Shown: in pieces, positions 43,850 to 53,300 of the stretch
How the letters are laid out: every line of letters starts with the position of its first letter
Numbering within the stretch: position 1 is the stretch's first letter
Assembly: GCF_000383675.1 (NCBI RefSeq)
Contig: NZ_KB911820.1
Location: forward strand, 1 to 64,000
Origin: Terracoccus sp. 273MFTsu3.1
GTDB lineage: Bacteria > Actinomycetota > Actinomycetes > Actinomycetales > Dermatophilaceae
Direction of reading: 5' to 3'
Length of the DNA: 64,000 nucleotides
Program-made: the position numbers and the translations under genes
The notes under the pieces: model-generated
Told to the model about the DNA's origin: nothing
The model's input: the letters and a program-made list of their open reading frames with translations, nothing else
Databases searched by the model: none

Positions 43850-44373
43850 CAGAGCACCGGGACGTGCTCGAGGCGGAGGCCGCCGTACTCGATCGTCACG
43901 TCCTCACCGGCGCGGAGCGCGCCACCGGTGTTCTGGTAGACGAAGTAGTACGTCGCGCCCGCGCGGTTGATGTGCCCCTGTCGCATGACCGAGACGCGGT
44001 TCGTCGAGCCGTCACGGGCCTCGCTGCGCAGCACCGGCGGGTGCTTGACGTCGGCCTGGAAGCGGCTCGCCTTGTCGACGTCGAGGACGACGTAGCTGAC
44101 GGTGACGAGGCCCCCGTCGCCGACGACCGCGACCCGCGAGATGCGGACGCCGAGCGCCGTCTCCATGGCGGCGGAGTGCGGGACCGGTCGCCCCGGGTCG
44201 TCGCCGCCTCGCAGCGCACGGGCCCCGAGGAGACCGAGGACCGCGACGACGAGGACGGCGACGACGGCGAGCGCGGCCCTGGCCCGGCCCTCCCGACCCG
44301 TCCGCGTGGACGGGTCGGAGGGGCCGGAGGGACCGGCCGGCTGGACCGGCGGAACTGCTGTGGTGGTGCTCAT
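43849..44373 (-). CDS. single-pass membrane-anchored protein of the copper oxidase operon
   Basis: The product (174 aa) has a Pro/Ser/Gly-rich cytoplasmic tail, one membrane helix (about 33-53) and an extracytoplasmic beta-rich domain of about 115 residues ending in LRLEHVPVL. Two histidines and a methionine in VMRQGHINRAG, plus His in DVKHPP, could bind copper, but no known copper-chaperone motif is complete. I do not recognise the family. It lies between the third oxidase and copCD, sharing TGATG with the latter. Confidence 0.65.
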   Translation of the reverse strand: MSTTTAVPPVQPAGPSGPSDPSTRTGREGRARAALAVVAVLVVAVLGLLGARALRGGDDPGRPVPHSAAMETALGVRISRVAVVGDGGLVTVSYVVLDVDKASRFQADVKHPPVLRSEARDGSTNRVSVMRQGHINRAGATYYFVYQNTGGALRAGEDVTIEYGGLRLEHVPVL

Positions 44374-44441
44374 TCGGACTGCCCTCCGATGCTGCCGGCC
44401 GGGGTCACGGGCAGGTGACCCCGGCACGAGGTGGGACCGGA

Positions 44442-47400
44442 TCAGGGGATGCTGTTCCGGGTCGAGACGAAGCTGTCGAACCAGGCCGTGCCCGCCGTGC
44501 TCGACGTGGTGCCGGCGATGACCCCGAGACGAGCCGTCTCGATCTGCATTGCCGTGCCGGTGTTGTTGCCGGACCGCGTGTCACGCAGGGTGCCGTCGAC
44601 GCGGAGGGTCAGCGACCCGCCCGTCCCCTGCACCCAGTCGACGCGGATCGTGTGGTTGCCCGCCGCCAGGCTGAGCGCGTTGCTCGTCGTGGCGCCGAAC
44701 GCCGCGCGGTTCATCACGGTGCGGAGCGTCACCGCCCCCGTGCCGACACGGTGGTACTGCACGGCGAACGACTGACCCGTGGCGCTGCGCCCCTCGAACA
44801 CCGTCAGCCATGCCGTCGTGCTGGTGCCCGACGAGAGGGTGTTGGCGTTGAAGGAGAACTGCGCGCGGTAGGTCGTCTCGGCCGACGGCGTGGTGTCGGT
44901 GACGTACGCCGGGGTGGCCGAGCCGGTCGCGACCATGCCGTAGTTGCCGGTGCCGAGCGGTATGCCGGCAGCCAGGGCTGTCGTGACCGCACCGCTCCGC
45001 GCCGACCAGCTCGACAGCGAGGTGCTGTTGAACGTGTCGCTGAAGATCGCGTTGGGTCGGGTCACCTGGACCGTCACCGCGGACGCGTTGCTCCAGCTGC
45101 CTGCGGCGTCCTGCACGCGGAGGTTGAACGAGACGGTGCCGGGCTGGATGCCGGTCAGCGGGATCGCCGCCGACACCCCGGTGCCCGAGTCGGTGACCTG
45201 GACCCGCGTGGCCTTGCCGGCGCCGGGGTCGGTCGTGCCGGTCCAGAACTCGGCGCCCTGGAAGCGCGGCCCGACGTAGGTCGGGACCGGGGCCTCCGTG
45301 ACCGGCGCGGACAGTGTGACCGTGGCCGAGCCGTTGGTCGGGTTCGGCGAGGCCGTCACGGCCCCGAGGACCGGTGCCGTCTTGTCGACGAAGAGCCGCA
45401 CGAGGGCGTTGCTCGCGGTGAGGCTGCCCCAGTTGCCGGCGGCGTCCTTGCCGTGCACGTAGACCTGGTGCTCGCCGGGCGTCATCGCCTTGACCTGGGT
45501 CAGCGGGATGAGGCCGTAGACCTGCTCCGTCGGCGAGTCGAAGGCACCGTCGACGGCGATGAGGCTGAGGCCCTTGCCGAAGGTCGGTGTCGTGCTCGTC
45601 GGGTCGATGAAGGCCTCGCCGGCGAGCACCGGGCTCTGGAGCCCGTTGCCGGCGTCGCGGTCCTGCAGCTCGGCAGAGATCACGAGGTAGCCGGGGTAGG
45701 ACTTCGAGCTGGCGACCGCGTTGGTCGGGTTGGGCCCGACGGTGGCGGCGTTGACGGCCGGCGCGGTGAGGTCGACGGTGAGGTCGACGGGCACGGCCGG
45801 CCCCCAGATGTTCTGGGAGTTGCGGCTGTGGACCCACACCTGCGAGGTCCCCTCGCCGAGAGCGAGGACGTCCGCGGCCGGGATGGTCCCGGTCTCGGCG
45901 ACCTTCGTCGCGACCCGGTTGAGGGTCATCGCGTGGCCGGAGCCGTTGGCGCCGGCGGCCGCACCGAGGAAGTACTCGGCGCCGGTGATCGTGCCTCCGG
46001 CCGCGGTGTCGTCACCGGTCGCGTTGACCGTGACGGCGCCCTTGCCGCTCGCGGGCGACGGGCTCACCGAGAGTGCGACCGTCTGCGGGCCGGACTTGGC
46101 CACGTTGAGGATCACCGACCCGACGACGCCCCAGTTGCCGGCGGCGTCGAGACCGCGCACGAACACCGTGTGCTTCGTCGACGTCAGGCAGTGCAGGTCG
46201 ACGGGAGGCACCGGCGCAGCACAGTCCGCGGCGGTCGCCACGGCTGGGATCGTGCCACTGACCGTGGTGGTCTCGACGCCGAACGGCCCGGTCATCGGGA
46301 CGCCGCTGCCGACGCCCACGGTGACCGCGTCGTCGACGACGAACTCGGCCTGGCTGACGGTGCCGCGGCCCGTGGTCGCGTCACTCACGGTCGCGGTGAC
46401 GGTGACGGGGCCCGTGGCGTCCGTCGGGTTCGGGGTCGCGGTGATCCCTGTCGAGACCGGGCCCACTCCGTCGGTCGAGGGTGCGGGCGCGTTCGTGTCG
46501 AGGAAGGTCATCATGCCGCCGAACGCCACCGACAGCGGGTCGGCCGTGGTCTGGCCGGCGTTGTCGAGGCGGGCCGAGGACTCGTAGACCGCGATCTTCG
46601 ACTCGGGTCCGGACGGGACGGTGACGAGGGCGTCGACGCTGACCCCGGGGTCGACCGGCACGACGACGGACGGCTCCGGGAACGCGAGACCGTGTCCGTC
46701 GTGCGACAGGACGACCTGGTCGGCGCCGAGCGTGCTCATCGAGTGCAGCTCGGACCCGACGTTGACGTAGCGCAGCAGCACCGTGTGGCCCTGGTCGGTC
46801 GGCACGGGGTCGCTCGACGGCAAGGGCTTGCCGTTGATGAGCCGGTAGGCCGGGTGGAACTCACGCATGTCGAAGGACGTCGGGTGGGCGTTGAGAGCGG
46901 GGTCGATCTCGCTGAGCACGAGCACCGCCTCGTCCTGGTAGGTCTGGCCGTATGCCGTGCCGTCGCCGAGGACGACGAGCGCGCCGGCAAGACCCATCGC
47001 CACCTGCCGGGCTCCGCCCGAGGTGTGGCCGGCCTCGTAGAGGAACGTGCCGGGTCGGCCGGCGGTGAAGACGTAGCGCGCGGTCGCTCCCGGCGCGATG
47101 CCGGTCGTCGCGGCCGCCGTCGGCAAGCCCTCGCTGATGGACGCCGCGGGCTGCCCGGGCAGGGCGAGCGAGGTCGGCTCGTCGAGTCCGTTGTGCAGCG
47201 TCAGCACGACCCTGTCGCCCTGGCGGGCGATGATGGCCGGACCGGGCGCGGTGGCCGCCCCGGCCGAGGTCGTCGAGTAGCCCCAGATCGGGATCGGTTG
47301 TCCGAGAACCTGGTTCGTGCCGGGCTTGGCCCAGAGGTCGCACGCGACGATCTCAGGGTCGGGCGCGGAGGCCGGGGTGACGGTGCAGCCGGGCGTGTTC

Positions 47401-47603
47401 GGGGTCAGCTTGCCGACCGGTGCCGCCGGCGCGACCGCGGGTGCGGCGGCCGGGGCGACGGAGGAGGCGACGGCGGAGGCCGAGGTGGCCGCGGAGGCCG
47501 ACGAGACGGCATACGCGGTCGTGGCGGCGAAGGGGACGGTCGCGAGCGCGGCGGCGACGGCGGAGACGCCGAGGCGGTGCCGGAGGCTGGGTCGAGAGGT
47601 CAT
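44442..47603 (-). CDS. degenerate multicopper-oxidase domains fused to Ig-like repeats and a LamG-like end
   Basis: The secreted product (1053 aa) has a signal peptide ending near TTAYA, an Ala-rich linker, and two cupredoxin domains (about 75-365) aligned by PGPAIIARQGDRVVLTLHN, LYEAGHTSGGARQVAMGL and FGGMM. The copper motifs are largely lost: TSLALPGQ replaces the HWHG site and GSELHSMSTLG replaces HPHG. From about 370 to 855 come repeated Ig-like modules (VSPSPASGKGAVTV, HSRNSQNIWGP, VHGKDAAGNWGS). The C-terminal 200 residues are a concanavalin/LamG-like domain. It is probably a structural or carbohydrate-binding partner of the two other oxidases. Confidence 0.82.
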   Translation of the reverse strand: MTSRPSLRHRLGVSAVAAALATVPFAATTAYAVSSASAATSASAVASSVAPAAAPAVAPAAPVGKLTPNTPGCTVTPASAPDPEIVACDLWAKPGTNQVLGQPIPIWGYSTTSAGAATAPGPAIIARQGDRVVLTLHNGLDEPTSLALPGQPAASISEGLPTAAATTGIAPGATARYVFTAGRPGTFLYEAGHTSGGARQVAMGLAGALVVLGDGTAYGQTYQDEAVLVLSEIDPALNAHPTSFDMREFHPAYRLINGKPLPSSDPVPTDQGHTVLLRYVNVGSELHSMSTLGADQVVLSHDGHGLAFPEPSVVVPVDPGVSVDALVTVPSGPESKIAVYESSARLDNAGQTTADPLSVAFGGMMTFLDTNAPAPSTDGVGPVSTGITATPNPTDATGPVTVTATVSDATTGRGTVSQAEFVVDDAVTVGVGSGVPMTGPFGVETTTVSGTIPAVATAADCAAPVPPVDLHCLTSTKHTVFVRGLDAAGNWGVVGSVILNVAKSGPQTVALSVSPSPASGKGAVTVNATGDDTAAGGTITGAEYFLGAAAGANGSGHAMTLNRVATKVAETGTIPAADVLALGEGTSQVWVHSRNSQNIWGPAVPVDLTVDLTAPAVNAATVGPNPTNAVASSKSYPGYLVISAELQDRDAGNGLQSPVLAGEAFIDPTSTTPTFGKGLSLIAVDGAFDSPTEQVYGLIPLTQVKAMTPGEHQVYVHGKDAAGNWGSLTASNALVRLFVDKTAPVLGAVTASPNPTNGSATVTLSAPVTEAPVPTYVGPRFQGAEFWTGTTDPGAGKATRVQVTDSGTGVSAAIPLTGIQPGTVSFNLRVQDAAGSWSNASAVTVQVTRPNAIFSDTFNSTSLSSWSARSGAVTTALAAGIPLGTGNYGMVATGSATPAYVTDTTPSAETTYRAQFSFNANTLSSGTSTTAWLTVFEGRSATGQSFAVQYHRVGTGAVTLRTVMNRAAFGATTSNALSLAAGNHTIRVDWVQGTGGSLTLRVDGTLRDTRSGNNTGTAMQIETARLGVIAGTTSSTAGTAWFDSFVSTRNSIP

Positions 47604-47614
47604 CGTTGTCGTCC

Positions 47615-48955
47615 TCAGCTCGTCGGGCAGCCGGCGGGCGGGTCGATGCGGAAGACCGTCATCATGCCGCCGAAGGCTGCGCCGTAGTTGGTCGCCTGCT
47701 GGAGCGCGTGGCTGTGGGCCACGTGGTAGTACTCGCCGCACTCGTTGTTCACGGTGATGTTCGACGGGTAGGTGCCCTTCGTGCCGAGGTAGGGGCTCTC
47801 GCTGAACCACGTGTCGGCACCCACGAGCAGCTGGTCGGTGATGACGGGCAGCTGCGTCGGGATCGGGTTCGACGTCGCGTCCCAGTGCTCGACGTCGCGC
47901 CAATCCATCAGCGCGTCGACGGTCTGCCCGGGCATGACGTCGATGTCGTACTTGAGGTACGAGAGATCCTGTGGCGCAGTGGCGCTCGTGCCCTGGAGGG
48001 CGTGCCCGTCCTTGTTGACGACGCGTTCGTCACTCCCGTGCGGGTGGAAGGGGTAGTTGCCCCGTCCCGCGTTGAGGTAGCGGATGACCGCCGGGAGCGG
48101 GTTGCTGGCCGCGTCGTACGGCTTGATGTGCACGAGGGCGCCGTAGGGCTGGCTCGGCAGCCACGACGCGTTGTTGGGCGCGAGGGTGTCGGGCATGCTG
48201 CGGCCGTTGATGAGGTAGTAGCGCGCGTTGTAGGCGCCCCAGTCGACCGGCTGCGAGCGCTCGACGGCCAGGTGCACCTCGGGGTCGATCTCCGAGAGGA
48301 GGAAGACGTACTCGTGCTGCGGGTTGAAGGCCGAGTCGGGGCGGGCGTTGACCTGCCCGGCCGCGCCTGCGGGTCGCACGACGAGGGCTCCGTAGAGGCC
48401 CATCTGCTGCTGCTTCGTCACATCGGTGCCGCTCGAGTAGAGGTACGTCCCGGGCGAGCCGGCCGTGAAGGTGTAGGTCACCGAGCCGCCCGAGGCACCG
48501 GCCGGCTGGACCATCGAGGTGAGGGAGCCGCCCGTGTCGAGCTGCGGCTGGGCCGGGTTGCCGTTCGCCTTGACCGCCTTCTGGCCCGGGAAGAGGATCG
48601 AGGTCGCCTCCGGCAGGTCGTTGTGCAGGATGACGGTGACCGGCTGGCCGGACGTGACGCAGAGGACCGGGCCGGGCAGCTGGAACTGTCCGGAGCTCAT
48701 CCCGTAGCCCCACATGTAGATCGAGTTGCCGTCGGGGGTCGAGACGTAGCCCGTCCGCGCGGTGAGCGAGAAGGTCTGCTGCGGGTCCGTCTGGCAGAGC
48801 AGCCCCTCGGACGTCGCAGCCTGGGCACCGGCGGTCGAGCCCACGGCCACGGCGGCCACGAGGGCGCCGACGGCCGCGAGGATGCCCGTGCGCCGTCGGG
48901 TACGCGCGGCACTCGCCGCGTCGCCCGGGTGGCGTCGTGATCGGTTGAGTCGCAT
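47615..48955 (-). CDS. multicopper-oxidase-like protein retaining only second-domain copper motifs
   Basis: The secreted product (446 aa, signal peptide to about residue 47) has two cupredoxin domains. In domain 1 the HWHG position reads LFPG (121-124) and the HCH position reads YSSG (173-176), so ligands are lost. Domain 2 keeps HPHG (His304, His306) and HVAHSH (His411, His414, His416). No Cys for a type-1 copper is seen next to these. It therefore supplies only half of a trinuclear site. The gene ends 11 bases before the Ig-fused oxidase gene and starts 20 bases after the Tat oxidase gene. GGAGGACGATC precedes the ATG. Confidence 0.86.
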   Translation of the reverse strand: MRLNRSRRHPGDAASAARTRRRTGILAAVGALVAAVAVGSTAGAQAATSEGLLCQTDPQQTFSLTARTGYVSTPDGNSIYMWGYGMSSGQFQLPGPVLCVTSGQPVTVILHNDLPEATSILFPGQKAVKANGNPAQPQLDTGGSLTSMVQPAGASGGSVTYTFTAGSPGTYLYSSGTDVTKQQQMGLYGALVVRPAGAAGQVNARPDSAFNPQHEYVFLLSEIDPEVHLAVERSQPVDWGAYNARYYLINGRSMPDTLAPNNASWLPSQPYGALVHIKPYDAASNPLPAVIRYLNAGRGNYPFHPHGSDERVVNKDGHALQGTSATAPQDLSYLKYDIDVMPGQTVDALMDWRDVEHWDATSNPIPTQLPVITDQLLVGADTWFSESPYLGTKGTYPSNITVNNECGEYYHVAHSHALQQATNYGAAFGGMMTVFRIDPPAGCPTS

Positions 48956-48975
48956 GATCGTCCTCCGTCGGCTCG

Positions 48976-50268
48976 TCAGGTGTTGGGCTGGGTCTGGGGC
49001 CCGTAGGTGCCGGGCGCGCCGACGCGGAGGACGGTCATCATGCCGCCCCAGCCGGGTCCCCCGCCGTTGCCCAGATAGGCGTAGTTGCGGTCGTAGAGCA
49101 GGTACTCGCCGGGCTGGTGGGGCGTGACGAGCACGTCCCGGCTCTCGCCGGGCCCCACGTCGACGGTGTTGGTCTCGAGGTAGTTCGTGTAGCCGTCGCG
49201 GCCGCGGAGCAGGCTCGCGTCCTTGGCGATGACCTGCATGTCGACGTTGTCGAGCGTCAGGGCGTGGTTCTGGTAGCCGAGGTTCGACATCCGCAGCAGC
49301 ACCGTCTCGTTGACGTTGCAGGTGATGAGCGAGCTGATCGGCTGGTACTGCAGCCGACCCGCCGCCGCCGACGTCGGGTTGCCCCCCGGCGCGATGGTGT
49401 CGGGGTAGCCGCGCCCGTTGAGCAGCCAGAAGCTCGGTGCGTAGTCGGTCCAGTCGCTGACCTGGATGTGGGCGTCGCGGTAGTGGGCGGCCGACCACAG
49501 CTCGGTGATCATGAAGGCGAACTCGCGGTCGTAGCGCGTGCTGCCGTCGCCGTCGTTGTACGCGTACTTGGTGCCGATCGGGTGGCCGGCCAGCGGCGTC
49601 TTGTTCTGCTTCGGCCGCACGAAGACCATGCCGGTCATGCCCATCTGCACGTGCTCGACGTCCTCGAAGTGGCAGTGGTACATGTACGTGCCGGCGTCGC
49701 GGGGGCGGTAGAAGTAGGACAGGTCGCGCCCGATCGGCACGGCGAGGGAGAGCTCCGGCACGCCGTCGAAGAGCGGGATGGCATTGACGAAGCCGTGCCA
49801 GTGCAGCGTGTGACCGTCGAAGAGGTCGGGCCGCATGACGAGTCCGAGGTTGGACAGCGTGATCGTCACCTCGTCCAGCTCGTCGAAGGCGAGCATCGGC
49901 GCCGAGATCTGCGCCTTGCCGCGCGTGGCCGCCACCTGGGTCGCCGACATGCCCGTGACGTCACGGAAGCCGAAGACGTAGGTGTCGAAGGGCGACGGCG
50001 CGAGCGAGTCGGGGAAGAAGGGCAGGTCGTCGGGCGAGCCGGCCGGCATGCTGACCCAGCCGTCGGTGCCGGCCAGGTGCACCGACTTGGCGGGGCCCGT
50101 GGCGGCGGCCTGTACGACGGTCGGGCGGGCGGCCTGCTGTCCGAAGCTGAGGCGCGTGCCGAGGAAGACGCTGCCCACGGCGCCCGCCCCACCCAGCATG
50201 ACGGCTCGTCGGCCGAGACCTGAGCCCGCCGTGCGCCGTGCGGCGTCTGAGCGTGATTCGTCGGTCAT
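48976..50268 (-). CDS. Tat-exported multicopper oxidase retaining first-domain copper motifs and type-1 site
   Basis: The product (430 aa) has a twin-arginine signal (GRRAVMLGG, 19-27). Domain 1 keeps HTLHWHG (His153, His156, His158) and YHCHFEDVEHVQMGM (His198, Cys199, His200, His206, Met211), giving both HxH motifs and a full type-1 copper site. Domain 2 has NHALTLDN and YDRNYAYLGNGGG where copper motifs would be, so the second-domain HxH pairs are missing. This is the complement of the neighbouring oxidase at 47615-48955. GGAG precedes ATG 50268. Confidence 0.88.
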   Translation of the reverse strand: MTDESRSDAARRTAGSGLGRRAVMLGGAGAVGSVFLGTRLSFGQQAARPTVVQAAATGPAKSVHLAGTDGWVSMPAGSPDDLPFFPDSLAPSPFDTYVFGFRDVTGMSATQVAATRGKAQISAPMLAFDELDEVTITLSNLGLVMRPDLFDGHTLHWHGFVNAIPLFDGVPELSLAVPIGRDLSYFYRPRDAGTYMYHCHFEDVEHVQMGMTGMVFVRPKQNKTPLAGHPIGTKYAYNDGDGSTRYDREFAFMITELWSAAHYRDAHIQVSDWTDYAPSFWLLNGRGYPDTIAPGGNPTSAAAGRLQYQPISSLITCNVNETVLLRMSNLGYQNHALTLDNVDMQVIAKDASLLRGRDGYTNYLETNTVDVGPGESRDVLVTPHQPGEYLLYDRNYAYLGNGGGPGWGGMMTVLRVGAPGTYGPQTQPNT

Positions 50269-50387
50269 GAGGTGCTCCTGAGGTCGGTCCGGCTCCTGCG
50301 CCGGACGGGTGGTGAGTGGGTTGGCCCCCGGGGCGCCGGGGGATCCAGTGGGAGTGACTGGGATGCCCCGGGGGCCGGACTGTGGGG

Positions 50388-53300
50388 TTACGGGTAGTAC
50401 TGGTCGGAGCCGGAGTCGAACCGTCTTGCCGTGCCGACGACGGTTGGCCGTTGCTGGTTGTCGATGTCGCGCGCGGCGGCATTGACGACTGCGGTCCACT
50501 GGGTGGTGATGCCGAAGAGCGTCTGGCTGCCGTAGGTGACCGTCGTCGTCCCGCGTCCCTTGCCGTATGCCGTGGCTGCCGTCCCCGAGAGGTGGTAGTC
50601 CGCCCGCAGGCGTGGCGGCAGCAGGGCCGTGACGATGGCCGCCTCCCGGAAGGCCGGGAAGGTGCGGGCCGCCAGGACGGTGACGGTGAGGTCGGGCGTC
50701 GGGTCCTTGAACCCCGGCGTGTCGCTGACGGTGACGCCCACCCCTCCGTCGGTGCCTGTCGTCGTCTGGATGACGCCGCCCACCGGGTGGAGCGTGCCCG
50801 GGCCTCCGACGACGGCCATGTCCCACGTGTCGACCGAGTTGGCCGTGCCGTCGGGCAGGGTGCCGCCGATGCCGTAGACGTAGCCGCCGACGTAGGTGCC
50901 GGCGCGGTTGTCGTTGAAGACGTTGTCGAGGAGCACCGGCTTGCTGAAGGTCGACTGCCCGGTGACCTTGACGAGCGCGAAGGCGCCTGCGGTGAGGCCG
51001 CTGCTGTTGAGCTTGGCCATGAGCGGGTCGCTGTTCGGTCCGGTCGCGAGGCCGGCGGGGGCCGGCAGTCCGTCCGAGGTGACCGCGGTCGCCGTCGTCA
51101 TGTTGCCGGCGACGGTGTTGTCGACGATGGTGACGAACGGCGCGTCGTCGAGGGCGATGCCGCCACCCTCGTGGGCCGACACGTTGTTGGTGATCGTGTT
51201 GTTCGTGATGGCGATCGTCTGCGGGTCGGACCGGGTGACGTGCGTGCCGGCCACCTGGAGCAGTCGGATGCCGCCGCCGTCGTCGCTCGCGAGGTTCGCG
51301 TCGATGACGTTCGCGTCGATCGTCGCCGCACCGGTGCCGGGGCTGAGTCCGGTCGGGCTCGACGGCAGCTCGCCGGCGAGCATCACGGCGCCACCCTCGT
51401 CGTAGGAGCTGTTGAACCAGATGGTGTTGCCGGAGACGGTGCCTCCGTCGCTGCCACCCGCGTTCGACATGTAGCCGAAGGCCGTCATCGCGCCGCCGTA
51501 CTCCGCGGAGAAGTTGCCGCAGATGGCGTTGTGCACGACCTTGTAGCCGTCGCTGCCGGTGAAGAGCCCGATGCCGCCGGCGAGGTTGGTCCCGCCGTTG
51601 TTGAGCACCTGGTTGTCGGCGATGAGCGTGTCGTAGTTGCGGTTGTCACCGGTGTACGGCGTGCCCACTCGGATGCCGCCGCCGTAGCTGCCGCTGTTGC
51701 CGACGATGACGTTGTCGGTGATGCGGACGCTCCGGTTGTTGTTGTGCAGGTAGATGCCGCCGCCCTGGGTGACGAGGGCACCTGCCGCGCCGTACGGCGT
51801 CGTGACGCCGCCGGTCAGCACGTTGACGTTGCCGGGGAAGTCCGACTGGGCCCCGCCGGTGACCTGCAGCCCGTCGATGGCCACGGGGTAGGCCGCGTCG
51901 TTGACGGAGGCGCGCGTCGGGTCGTCGAGCACGGTGATCGTCGCGGCGTCGGGCACGTCGAGCTCGCCGCTGTAGGTCAGCGTCCCGAGCCGGGTGATCC
52001 AGGCCGTGCCACCGGGCAGGTCGGGGCTGAAGCCGGACCCGTCGATGATCGAGCCGGGCACCCACTGCTGCGAGCCGTCGGCATTCGTCGTGAAGCCGCC
52101 CGGGCCCACGCCCTGGATCGCGACACGGTGGTGGACGAGGAGGTTCTCGTTGTACTCACCGCGCGGGTTGAGCGCGGTCGCGGCACCGGGCCAGACGACG
52201 ACGAGCCAGTGGCGCCTCGTCGAGGACGGCGTGGCAGCCTCGAGCCCCTTCTGGACGGTGTCGTACTGGCTGTTCGGTCGGACCTCGATGACGTTCGGGT
52301 TGTAGGTGGTCGAGGCTCCCGAGGCGGGTGTCGTCCCGAGGTTCCAGATGGTCAGGCCGTTGTACGTCGAGCGCTTCGACGCGTTCGTGACGCCGACCTT
52401 GAGGGGACCACGAGCGGTCGTGGCCGTCGACGTGAAGGTCGGGACGGTGAAGGTGATGCTCGTGTCCGACCAGGTGCCGTACGTCGTCACGGGGACGTTC
52501 GTACCGGCACTGTTCGTCAGCGTCACCGAGCCGGTGCCGCGGGTCGCCCCGAAGCCGGTGCCCTGGATGGTCACCGTCCGGCTGGCGTCGGTGGACCGTA
52601 GGTACGGCCGGCTCACGGCGAACAGCTGCGGGTCGGTCGTGCCGAGGTTGCAGCGCGCCGGGTTCGACGCAGTGGTCCCCGGGGCGAGCACGGTCGCGGC
52701 CGCCTGGGTGGGCGCGGTGTCGGTCACGGTGTAGAGGCCGGGCCAGCCCTGGAAGTTGGTGCTGATCGTCCGGTAGGCCGGGTTGTAGTCCGGGTTCGGG
52801 TCACCCGGCCCGCCGGGGTCGTTGCCCGTGAAGCGGTACATGTTGGGGCAGGGACCGGCCGGGACCGGGCAGTTGTACGTCCCGGTCGAGGGCTCCAGGG
52901 CCTCGTAGAAGCCGTTGAAGTCGGTGTGCGTCGTGTCGACGAGACGTCCGCTCCAGTCGTAGAGGCCGACGGGGACGTTGGGCAGGCCCTGGGCCTCGCC
53001 GTAGTTGGCGCTCCGCTTGTCGAGGGACAGGCCGAGGTCGTTGATCGTCAGACCCCAGAAGTGCGTGGGGATCGGGACGGGCGTGAACAGGTTGAAGTTC
53101 GGTGCGACGGTCTGTCCACTGCGGACGGTGATGAGCTTGGAGTCGCACAGGGGCCGGTCCTGGCCCTCGAAGGGGCTGCCGCCGCCGTCGAGGAAGGCCG
53201 GGTTCGTGACGCGCACCGTGTGGAGCGCGCCCGCGCAGCCCGAGATGATGCCGGCTCCCTGCGACGGGGGCTGGGTCGGGGGCAGCGGGTCGTTGCCGGT

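Noticed and set aside
44415-47687. 1090-codon plus-strand frame opposite the Ig-fused oxidase
   Set aside because: Arg/Gly/Val-rich antisense shadow; the minus strand has a signal peptide and cupredoxin/Ig blocks.
48976-50268. assignment as a copper nitrite reductase (NirK)
   Set aside because: The HWHG plus HCH pattern and partner genes fit laccase-type oxidases better; no nitrite or denitrification genes are nearby.
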